From: Amphibalanus amphitrite
Lineage: Eukaryota > Arthropoda > Thecostraca > Balanomorpha > Balanidae
DNA length: 64,000 bases
Direction: 5' to 3'
Assembly: GCF_019059575.1 (NCBI RefSeq)
Contig: NW_024882025.1
Location: 124,001 to 188,000, forward strand
Position 1 is the stretch's first letter. Every line of letters begins with the position of its first letter. Position numbers and translations under genes: made by a program. The notes below the pieces were generated by a model that saw only the letters and a program-made list of their open reading frames with translations, was not told where the DNA came from and searched no databases. This document shows positions 20,401-32,400 of the stretch, piece after piece.

Positions 20401-23400
20401 ACACCGGGGACCGATGGTGACCTGGTGGAGGGGCGGATAACCGTCAATACGTAGAACGGCCATCAACATTCAGCCAGCAACATCAACATATCGTATCAAC
20501 ATCACTATACTACATACTTCACCTTTCAGCATACACAATCATAAGTTTGTTGCTGTTTACGAGGCAAATCGACAACGTGCACAATCAAATTCAACAGCAT
20601 ACCATTACCCATCCCTCAGAATCCATCGGTTCAGCATTCCCCGTAATCATCCGCACAGATTGGCCATGCCACCCTCCTTCTCAGCCCATCCCACCAGCCG
20701 GAGCCCAGCAGTCGCCTGCCGGCGGTCGGCACTGCCCGTCCCGCAGAGCCGGGTCACTCCGCCGGCCTCCGGGCCGCCGGGCCACCGGGCCGCCATTATA
20801 CCGTATGGGCCGACACAACTAACCGGCCGTAACAATTTTACGGCCCGAGAGTTAGTGCCGCCCAAATGTGCCCATAGCACTGCCCGGCCGCGTAAAAAGA
20901 CTCGTCAAAACCTAATAGTAGCTCGTATAAAAGTAAAAATGCCTATAAAGGCAAACAGCTGCGTTTGTGTGGGGCGGGCTGCGGCGGCGGCCAACTATAA
21001 CACGGTCCCGGGAGCCCATCGGGCCGGGTCGGTACAGACCTGGTGGGCCGGCAGGCTGCGCGAGGCCGCCGGCGCTGTCACACACGTGGTGCCGGCCGTG
21101 GTGTGTGGAGAGGTCACCAGGGCACCATTGGCGCTGGTGCTCGGTGGTGGTGGTGGACTCTCTCCTGAGGTAGGGGGAGGCGGGTCAGCGCGGGGAGGGG
21201 TTACGAGCCATGGTGAGAGGGGGGAGGGGGCATCGTGACACAGCCATAGCCGACCACCCGATAGCCGTTGCATCACACCTGCTACATATCAAGCACATCG
21301 AACTACAGAAACCTCGAGTGCTAAGCCAGTGACGAGATATGAGCTCAGCAATCACAGCTCAAATGTACAGTGAAGTAGCAACCAATTTCACATTGAGGTG
21401 ACGTATCTCAAGGGTCGACAGGCCACTTAGCACCCATCGTCAAACACTCTGATAGTGTTTGCATCGTAGCTGATCGACACTTCCGTTTACCTAACAACAA
21501 TCACGATACCCAAGGCAACCCACTCAGCATGACAAAGCAACGACACTCACGGGTTTTCTACTTGGTAACCTATGTCACTCACGGGTTGCCTATCCCGTTA
21601 CCCTATGTCACTCACGGGTTGCCTATCTCGTTACCATATGTCAGTTGTCACTCACGGTTACCCAATACCTCTGCCCTGCCGGCTGCCACTCACGTTTTGC
21701 CAGCGACACGCTGTTCGGAGTTGGACACTCGCGTTTTCCCGCTGTCGAGAAGATAACCGATCCAGAGTCGGACACCTGCAACGAACAGACATTATTCGGT
21801 TAGATATAAGTACACATTTGACAAATACACGCAGAGGATCACGGGTCTGAGATCTGATCCAGCATCAAAGAGGCAAGGACACAGCTCACAGGTTCACTGA
21901 GCAGCCCAGGAGCACACAGTACCGTCCTGCATGTCCTTCACAGCCACATGTCCTATCACAACCCTAAACACTCCTCTATATTAATTTGACATATCGACAC
22001 CTTTTTTTAAACCCCACATCTGCTCTCCCGTGAATTTCCGGGAGGCACGAAAGATCTCCTGTTAAAAGTGTCCAATCGTCCGATCCTGATCAAATATGTG
22101 TGTTCGTAGGCCTGTTCTGGTATTGCTTTATCTGCCAAGACAGACAAACTTGAGAAAAATCGAGTGATTGTACCTTTTTTGAAGGTCTCTAACCAACTTG
22201 TATGAAATTCACCGGAGAACAAATGTGGGGTTTAAAAAAAAGGTGTCGATATGCACAACACCACTGTCCTTACGTCAACATCCCCACCAGCCCTCCAACA
22301 AGACCAGCGCTCCACCTCACTATCATATCCGGGCTGGGACCGTACCCCGCGACCCGTCCCCTCGTCACGGCTCTGACCCGGCGTGGCGCCCTGCCGCCGA
22401 CCGCAGCGGGCCCGCTGTGTATTTAACACCAGTAAAGGGCTCGGAAACGAGTCGACACTAAAACCGTAATTGGCGCTGTGGCCGCAGGGCGCCGCGGACG
22501 GTAATTGCCGCCGTGGGCCCGGCGGCGGCTCTTTGGCGCCGGCAGCTCGACCGGCAGACGCCGGCGGTGGAAGTTTGAGCGGCACAAACTGCTCGGTGAT
22601 GGCCCGCTCGGGGCCGGCTGGGCGGCGGAGCGCGAGTGAGTGCCGGTGGAGGGTGTGCGGTACCGGCTCCACGGGGAGGAAGGGTCGCACACGGTGCTGT
22701 TCCGGGTCATCACGGCGCGATGGAGAGCCTCAGAGTTATCTGACAGAGGACAGTCTATGAACGTATCTGTGATCACAGCCACCGCATCTGACATTTCATT
22801 AGCAATTCCTTCCCCCATCTCTCAGCCGTCTCATCCCGTATGCATGCTGCATAACCCTCTAGATATGAAGCGATTTATCTCAAATCCAGGCGAATATATT
22901 TTCCAGAACTTAAAAAAAAAACTGTTCCCGATTTATTTACCGCAAGGGCCGTGCTTGTCATTTGTGTGCCCCAGTACCCATGTGATTTGCAATGGTTCCG
23001 CAACATACGCATCCACCACAGCCCACGCACCTGCGCCCCGGCCCCGCCCCCAGACATCCCGTGCCCCGCCCCCACCCAGCGCGGCCCGCCCGGTGCCAAT
23101 TTTCCGGAGTGTGGTCGGCGGCGGCCGCGAGTGGCGGCTCATTTAGGACCGGCCGCCGGCCAATTACACAGACATCAGGCGTCCCGGCGCCGGGCACATT
23201 ACCGCGCGGTAATTGTTTTCAACTCCTTTGGTGGCGGTGGCGGGCGTGTTTATGTGATGAGCTCGGCTGGTGTGGGGCTGGACGGGGACGGTGGACTGAC
23301 CGATTTACTGCCCACAGACGTCACGCCGCAGCTCAGAGCGGCGGCCGTTTGGCAGAGCGGCAGCCGCGGGGCTGGTCGGAGTGCCGAGCGGGCCGGACGA

Positions 23401-26400
23401 GCGCGCGGCAGTCGTGGTTCTCACTTCTCAGGCCTCAGTGGTTCAGAGCTACAGTCGGAGATGGGACGGCGGTGGGTACTTGGCACACCAGTCAAGTGTG
23501 TTGCAAGATAGATGCGCCGACCAGCGAGGGAGGGATGCGGAGTGGCACGGCACAGCCGTCCGGTTCAATCGCTGAGATACATCCACTGGTCGGTGGGCCG
23601 AAAAGCACGCCGACTGGCTGGGCACAGCCGCTCAGGGAGTAAGGTCGCTTACTGCAGTTGCTGATCAATCAATGCCCGCTGTTACTTTCAGTCCAACGGC
23701 TGGAATTTCCAGCCAGCCTCTCCACGAAGGACATTCCATACTACACTCCTACACCGGGTACCAGCTGTCATAAATACCCCCACAACCGACTCCTGTGTCG
23801 TAGGGGGTTAAAGCTTCAAACGGTCCAGGGGGCCGTATCGAAGCGCCGTCCTTCGCCGATTCGCCACGACCTCACGGTCCTGACCATCCAGTCGCCGGCT
23901 AGGTACCGACTCCGACTCCGGCCGCCACAGTGCTGATGCAACGCCTGATCGCACAGCACGCCTTGCACGAAAGGCCACTTACGCCGGCTGCATGTAACAA
24001 GCCGGCTCACCACACGGTAATGCAACCGCAAAACAGATGTGCATCACAACTAGACATGTGCAGTGTCGTTAAAAGCCCCGTGTTGGAGTCACGCTATCGT
24101 AAAGCCGCATCGCGCCGCCGGCCGGCGCGCCTCACAGCCGAGGTGTCGGCGGCACTGCGGCTCCTGACACGGCGCGCCGCCGCGAGGAGACCCACAAAGC
24201 GCCGGACGCGGCGGCGGCGCGGCAGGGCGTCACTGTCTCTCCGTAAGCAGCTCTCCGGCTACCGAAAAACAGCAATCCTATTAGGGGGCCGAGTGTCGGC
24301 GGCCGGCGGCCACCGCGCTGCTGAATTCATAGCGGCCAATGGTGGCCATCTGACTTGCAAATGGCGCGCGGCAGCGGCGGGCCGATCGGTCCCCCGGGAG
24401 CGGGCCGGACCGGCGGGCTCAGCCGCGCGACGGTCGTCGGCGGGCCGTGGGCAGCCGCCGGCAGCGAGCAGCGGGGACTGACGGCGGCAGCTGCCCGCCG
24501 AGCGACGGACAGAGCAGGCACAGACGAGAGATACCAGGTGTCGCAGACCTGGCTGGGGCATGGACACTGGGCAGACACCTCTGCCCAGTGTCTATGCCTA
24601 CTGCCTACTGTCGGCAGCACAGACCAACTCCTCCCCAGATGCAAGCACCATAGGCAGGTGGCACTGACTAGACACCAACCACTATCGGTAGCATACCAGA
24701 CGGCATAGATGAAAACCTTCCACTATCCATATAATAGAGTCAAAACCTCTCCAGTTGAGAGGTTTTGATTTTTGATTGAGGCGAATCACTAACATATCCA
24801 ACAAACCAACAGATATACAGCCCCGCCCCGCACCTCTCCTACTGCCTTCAGCTCCGCCTCCTTGCACGCCGTGCCCGGCGGCGCCGGGACGCTCTTTGTC
24901 AGCCGGCGGCGGCTCCGGCGCCGCACGACCACCGAACGACGGCGTTAGGCCGCCCGTAACGGCCCATCATAGCCGGCGCGCCGTAAAGCGCAGATGAGAA
25001 GCTCTCATGTGTGATTCACATGCAATCAGGGACGTCGTTAGGCGAGCCTCTGGCCACTCGCCGCGGACGGCGTCGGCCATAGAGAGGCGTCCGCGGCGCA
25101 CGGGAGAGCCGAGGGGCCGGCGCAGAACGGCGCGGTACGGCACAATACCGCACGGCACGGCACAGTACGGCACGACGTAAGACGTAGTACCGCACGGTAT
25201 GGGAAGTCGTGCGGCACGGCACAGTGCAGGCCGATCTGGCACAGAATGCCAGTGCCACACGGAACGGTATGGCGCAGAAGGAAGAAAACGTCCGATGGCA
25301 AGGAACTGTAACGACATGCCCGCCATGATACAGGTCGACCTAGTCATGACACCGACATGACACAGAAGCCAACGACACGAAACAGCTCCGCACTGCGGCG
25401 GCGCCATTCCGATTGATGCTCGGTTAACATGACCAGTTCATTTAGCCGACATCTCTGGCAGAGTAGCAGGCGCGCCTTTACGCCCCCATTACTCGCCGCG
25501 GATTTCCGACCACGATAAAATCAATGCCGTTTTATGGATCTATCCAGTTTATCGCCCACATCAAACCCTTTATTCCGTCATAAAAAGATAAGTTGTGGGG
25601 TGATATGTGAGTTTTGTGGTCGTCCGACCGCCGCCTGACGGTGCCGGGAGGGGGGACAGGGGCAGGGGGGGGGGGGTGCAGAGGAGCGGGGCCGACCGAC
25701 TGGCCGACCGGGCGGGCGGGCTGCGGCGGCCGGCGGCGCGGCAGATGGAGCGCTCAATACGGCGCCGGCGCCCGCCGAGGACGTACAGCGGGACGTGGCC
25801 CGAATGGAGCACCGCCGCCCCCGCCGCCGTGCTGCATGCAAATCCTCGCCGTGACAGCGCACCGCCGCCAAGTAAGGGGCCGCCGCGACCGCAGTGCCTG
25901 CCGCCGGCCGGCACCGCTCGCTGACGTCACACGGGTCAGCGGGGTGCGGGCCGCGCACAGACGCACTGAGACGCACAGGGAGTCGGTCACAGGGAGACAC
26001 TCACAGACAGTTAACCATTTAGAAGCCAGAGCACATACAGGCTGTGGGTGGAAGTCACAAACACATCTCAGCAGTCTCAGGAGCTCTCGGCGTTCCCGCT
26101 GTGGTGAAAGAAAGCCCGCCTCTGACTCCGGTTTACTCGGAGTGGTTCCGAGAGGCGTCAATGGACCTGTGTCGGTACCGGGTACCGGGCCGGTTCCAGT
26201 GCCGGCGCCGCGGGTACCGGAGCGGTTCCCAGAGGCGGTTCAGGGCGGGCCGCCGGACGCCGCTGATGGCCGGTGTGGAGCCGCCCGGCCGTCCATCGGC
26301 GCGGCGGCCCATGGCCCAAGGAGGCCCTTCCGCCGGCGTGGCTGCCTAATGCCGGCCATCAGTTAGTGGCTACGGCCCTCGTGCGGCCGGCTAACAGCGC

Positions 26401-29400
26401 GGCGACATGACAACGGCACATAAAACGGCCGTAACCGTCGCCGCCGCGCCGCCGCGGCACGGAACGGAGCCGTCACGGCAGGCCCAAGGTGGCGGCCCGG
26501 GCCGGCACCAGTGGCAGGCAGCTGCAGTCTGACGGAATGTCGGCAAAGACCAGCGGTAGAGTCCACTGGCAGACACCAGTGACGGACACCAGCAACACAG
26601 GACAGCGACTGAGTCCAGTAACTGAGCCCAGCGGCAGAGACCTACGACTGATGAGATGTTTGTCATCCGTGCTGTCATCCGCCGCCCTAAAAACAAACAC
26701 CACTTCCAAACTGTCATCACAATGGATAATACCCAGATCACTGAGTGTCAGTAGCCGCAACCACAGAGTTTGTCGCTCTGAAGTTAATCGGCAAAGCGGG
26801 GATTACAACACTGCAGGGAACAGCATAGCGGGCATCGCCGAGGCTTCTGGTCACCAACCTCCCGTGTCACGAACGTCAGGTGAAACTCTTCACCTACAGC
26901 CTATACAGCAGCTTATCACCCAAACCATACAACAGAACATTGCAGTATAAACTCCAGCCAAAAAGCCCACCTGTACGTTTAACCTTCCAGGCGGTGGGGG
27001 GGGGGAATTTTTTGCCCCCCCCCCTTTAGTTTTTTCGATATATCTCGAGAACCGCTGCGCCGATCGTCACCAAACTTTCAGTACCCTCCCGGGAGTAGCT
27101 AGCGCACATGGTGACCAAAAATTTTTCCAAAGGCTATGATAGGTTGGCCGCTAATGACGTCAGAGTGACGTCATTTTTGCCATTTTCGACCCAAAAAAAA
27201 GGTTTCGCGGGAAGAGCTGTCAGGCCTACAGCTTTAGAGATACAGAAAAATGTTCCAAACATAAAAGGTGTGGAATCAAGAGGGCTACAAAACTGCTATT
27301 TCGGTTTTTCGAATTTTTGGGATTTTGACCCCCAAAAATCAAAAAATAGATTTTTTGAAAATAATAGCCGAAAAATCCAAAAAGTTTTTTTGAATTTCGA
27401 AAAAAACGGAATATATGTGATAGTCCCTACCGCCTTCTATCTACATACCAAATTTAAGATCAATACCTCTTTTTTTGGCCAAGTTATAGCGAAAAAAACT
27501 GTTCAAAATTGATGACGTCAAATTTTCAAACTCAATTTTTAGCAATTCTAGACCTCGTAGCGCAAAACAAAGACCACCATTAGACTCCCCGTGACGAGCT
27601 GCATCGAATCGATACCCATTTTAGGCAAAAATATCAACTTTGAAATTTGACCTTTTTTACCTGACCTTGACTTGACCTCCACCAGAAAGTGACCTAAACC
27701 GTACCTGATGGTCTTATAACCAAAACCATTGAGTTGGAAATGAAAAACTGGCCATAAAACATGCATCGCACAACCTTTGTAAAGTTGGGTTCATGTGGTG
27801 ACCCTTGGTGACCTTTGGTGACCTGACCTGTGACCTGACCTGGTATGACCAGTGACCTCTAATAGCAACATATGTACTAGACAACTGACGCCTTATCGCT
27901 GATTTTCGACAAAATGCGTTTTACTCGGTGTTATAGCGCTTTCCCTAGAAGCCCCGTGAACGGTGAAACATTTTATCTTTGACCTGACCTGTGACGTCAT
28001 CGGTGACCCCGAGGTAAATGAAATTTTGTTTCCCTCAACAAATTTGACAGGGCTATCGAACGCCGTTTGAATTTTCCGGATCCGCCCAGTAGTTTCGGAA
28101 ATACGAGGGGGGGCAAAAAAGCCCCCCCCCCCCCCACCGCGCGGAAGGTGGCTGGGAGGCCCACCGCCTGCCGGGTTAACTTCATGAATATTTAGGCACT
28201 GAAGCCTCCGCAGTCTCCGTCTGGTCTCACCTTGGTCAGCTCCAGAGACCCCGTGGTGGCGACTGCCGCGGCGTCGGACCGGTCACAGACCAGCGCCGTA
28301 GCGCTCACCACTCCGCCGTCCGCGGCCACCAGTCGGCTTCTCACACAGTCGGAGAAACGGCTGCTGGTCGCCGGACACTATTACCAATAGAGAAACGGCT
28401 TCTGGGCGCCGGCTACTCTCATTGACAGACTGAGAAGGCTTCTGATTTCCAGCACCGCAGAGCGACTGAGACGAATTATTCCAGTCGCAAGTCGGCAGAC
28501 GATCTCACACACAGAGTGACTGAGACGGGCTTTTGGTCGAATTCCTCTCAAACACAGAGAGACTGGGGTTGCTTCTGGTCTCCAGCGCAGCGACACTGAG
28601 CTGGATCTCTTTTCCACAGCCGAAGCACGGCCAGCGCTGTCAGGCTGACGACGGAGGGCCGACGCTCCCGCTGATACCGACACGGAACAGCAACGACACA
28701 CGGAATCCCCAGCGACACGGCTCGGCACCGCTCCGCACGTCCAGAAACACGGCGCACTCGGCCCGAACTGACGTCGGCTCGTAAAGGGAACCCAAACGAC
28801 GTGACGGCAGCGCCGCCAGGCGGCAACTCCGCCAACTATCCGGCCACCGCCGACTGCTCCGAGCCAAACACCGTCCGAACTTTGGAATTGCCATCGGCCA
28901 AGTTTGTGAGTTTCAAACGAAAATGAACCCAGAACAAACGCTAATTAGGTTGTTTCATCGTTTACAAAAACAGGCGGTAAAGTGGCGTGTTTAGGGGCGC
29001 GCCCGCCGACTACAAACCGACCGCTCGCCGGGCCGCGCCGGGACGGTCGGAACGAGAGGACGGGGACCGGGCGGGCCGCCTGGGCCGCCGACGGAGCCCG
29101 CTGTAACAGCCTGTGAGGGCGCCGCCGTGGCCGCGATCACCCGCGGCCGGCCGTAAAAACTTTATGTGACTGCAGACCGCACGCTGGACAAAATCCGCTC
29201 ACAATCACAAAAACGGACAAATGGGAGGCCAACAAAGCGCCACCGAGCGACGACTTCAAGGGCGCCTATGAACAGATGCCCCGAGATGGAGAGCTTTTTA
29301 TAACAGGACAGTATCCGAGGCTAGGGCCATTTTGCTAGTGTCACTGGTGACTATCAAACTGACCAGCACACATATAAAATAAACCCGCCTTCTCCAGCAC

Positions 29401-32400
29401 ACCCCGCGGGAAACATACAACACACCTTGTGTTTTGCACACTTTGACGTACCTTTCCGTCGTCGCTGGCACTGTGGTCGCACTGAAACAGGCGGGGACGA
29501 CGGTCATTATGGAACAGAGCTGAGAGCAGCCATCGGTATGGAGGGAGGTTAGGGCGGACGACAGTATAGGATCCAGAGGTGGGGGCAGTCGTTGATTTGG
29601 AGTTAAGAGGCGAGGCAGACGACAGAGTGGGACCAATCTGCAACCGGATCTTATGCCGACACTGGAAGCGTGAGGAAGCGAGAAACAGTGTGATGAAATG
29701 CTAGTGTCAAGATACGGAAGACAAGGGCCTCTACGGTCATTAAATGAGAAACGCTACTGAGGTTTCATAAATTCTTATCATCGTCACAAAGCAACTACAG
29801 ATCAATATTTACAGCACAGTTCGCTTGTAGTTAGTTAGCCCATAAAAGGATGCAAATCAGTGGTAGAGACGCGTCAACTGTTGATCGCAGAGATCCCTAC
29901 CTTGAAACCAAATGAAACAAAAGGATAAAGGGGACACGACTGTTCGATGGACGGGAGACACGGACTTTACCTTCGGTAGATAGCAGGAGCGGCCTCACTG
30001 GGATTGGAGCGGCCTCATTGGGATCGGAGCGGCCTCTCCGGCGGGAGGAGAGGAGCCACGTCGGATCGGCCTGGAGGAGTTCAGCGGGAGAGGAGTCGAG
30101 AGTCGGGAGGAAAGTGATAGTGGTACCGACACGGATCACATTGAGTACCGACACCCACATTGAGAACAATGTGCGTCTTCACAATGCACAGCAATATCAA
30201 AATCGCAAACGGCTTCACAGCAATTTCAGCGGTTTCAACCACAAAAACTTCAAAAAGTCTGCTTACATGGACATTAGACATGTCCCCACTCTCATGTATG
30301 CAGTCATCACCTCATGCATGGCCTTTGGCCAATTCAGAGACTAGCGCGAGTATCCAACTTATTCGGCCGAACAAAGCTGAATAAGCTGGATACCTGTGAC
30401 GGGTGACGTGAGCTCTATGATCCGTATATACTGTCTGCGGACCAGTAGCGGCACAGTCGGCCGGTGGGGACTTACGAAGTAGCCATCGCCGGAGCTGTGC
30501 CCTCCGCCCTGAAAACAGACGAGAACGGCATGAGTTAGCATCGGGGGTGACATGCTGCTAAAGAGAACTGTGGCACTATAAAAAAAATAGTGCAGCACAA
30601 AATATCACGCAAGTTAACGTAACTGACGGCTGAAACTTATAGTCACAATCACGCTGGACCTAACACAGAACACACAGGCAGACGGAAAAGCACCCTCTAA
30701 CAAAGCAAAAGCATAACAATGCGGAGTTCCAACAATGACATACCTATTAAGCACTCGAACAACCAGAAAAATATATCACACATACAGACCTTGACACTGC
30801 TGAGACAGTGTATCAGAGCCCATCTGACTCACTTCTACCCACGGTCAGAGCGGCACACCTGTGGGGTCCCGGCCGACCCTGCCGCGGCCCTCCACAGAAG
30901 GCAGGTGTCCAAACCAGCGATCGGAGTGATCGACAGACAGCGGACAGCCACCCTGGGGCGGATCAGGTGCCGAGGATAGAGAACAGACGGTCAATCGTAG
31001 TCATGCCCATACTTCATATGCGTTTATGATGTCCCTATTGTCCCATTAGCGCCAATTTGCATGTCCGCAAACTGTCTACAAACTTCTAACTTACGATGGT
31101 AAATTAATACATGACCCTTGTCCCTAATGCATATAGGTATCCTTTTCAGATTGTTCTATCAACAATACCTACTCGGTTCATGTTTTATGAATGCATGGCT
31201 TGTTGTTCTATTCAAATGATTCTGCTTACTGGACATGCATCAATGAAGTTATTCAAGACGGTCCACTACTAAGTACGCAGATTAAAATCAACTTTTGAAG
31301 CGTGGATCTTATGATTCATGCTGTAACTTTGGATAACACGGCCGAATGCACTCTACATAAAAGATAAGCGTGCTCCTGCAAATTAAAAAGTAATTTACCC
31401 CATCCTAGCTTATCATCATCAACTTCATGCGGAGTCCAATAAATCTCAAACATTGAACAAGGTACTGGCAAGCAGGGTTGTGCTTGACTCATGAGTCGAG
31501 TCAGAGATTTGACTCAACTCTGACTCAGATGAGTCAGGTTTGAGTCGAGTCGGATAAAATGTTGAGCTGTTGAGTTGAGTCACAGTTGAGTCAGACAAAA
31601 ATATTAAGGTGTTGAGTTGAGTCACAGTTGAGTCAGTAAAATAACTTTTGACATTGAGTTGAGTCAAAAACATTTAGGAACATGAGTCAGCTGACTCATC
31701 TTATATATCTATAAGCTTTTCATTCTCCCCCGCTTAACAACTTAGGCCTGGCCCTGCTGCCAGATTTTTTCACCCTCCCCCGCTCAACAACTTTTTTATC
31801 TGAGTCAATTTTGAGACAACACACTTGACTCAACAAAAAAATGAGTCAAGTTTGAGTCAACTCATATTTTCATTGAGCCGCTTGAGTCATGAGTCGAGTC
31901 AAGGGAAAAAATCAGCTCCTTGTTTGAGTCAGAGTTAAGTCAGGGCTTTCTGAAGTTGAATGATGAGTCGAGTCGGCAATTTTTTTTAGTCGAGCACAAC
32001 CCTGCTGGCAAGCACAGGAAACACGCCTACACATTATTATATAACTCACAGTAAGTGCCAAATGAACAAGTCAAACAAGACACATGTCACATTCAGCCTG
32101 TCAAAACAATCCAGGCACACGAACAGACTGAGAGCCGCTCGATTCCATATCTGTTCCCACCTGCAGCCTGTGTCACCGAGGCGTGGTGATGCTCGAATTA
32201 TCTTTGATTAGCTTAAATCAGATATCTTCTGCTGGCCATGATAATGAGTGTCGAAATTTCATAGCGAATCAACAGCAGCGATAACACAGCCTATCCGAGA
32301 ATGTGTCCCAGCGGCAGCCGTTACTGCTGAGAGGAGTAGGTACCGGCGGGGGACCAGCACCAGCACCGGGCCCCGCCTGGACGGACGGGGGTGGGAGGGA

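Larger units (their letters stand above)
20422..26982 (-). other. Large AUTS2-like intron, left two thirds
   Basis: No exon could be defended here. The region alternates GC-rich stretches with embedded AT-rich blocks such as 22466-22510, 23155-23220, 24345-24365 and 25490-25640. It holds a 37-bp tandem repeat (21565-21660) and GGCAC-type simple sequence (25125-25235). Many frames are open in the GC-rich parts, but none shows a known domain. Confidence 0.5.

Noticed and set aside
22470-22760. A minus-strand exon ([15 protein letters not shown])
   Set aside because: Open and Pro-rich, but no phase-matched splice pair and no resemblance to the AUTS2 family that I can defend.
29984-30083. A 100-nt AUTS2-like exon ending STEG|GTAAAG
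   Set aside because: The frames that would fit its neighbours contain stops, and the open frame would break the [10 protein letters not shown] block in the next exon.
30871-30901. [11 protein letters not shown] microexon on the minus strand
   Set aside because: Its length (31 or 20 nt) does not fit the phase 0-0 neighbours, and the acceptor is poor.
31480-32000. A CRISPR-like repeat array
   Set aside because: Short irregular repeats without constant spacers, bounded by hAT termini in a eukaryotic genome.
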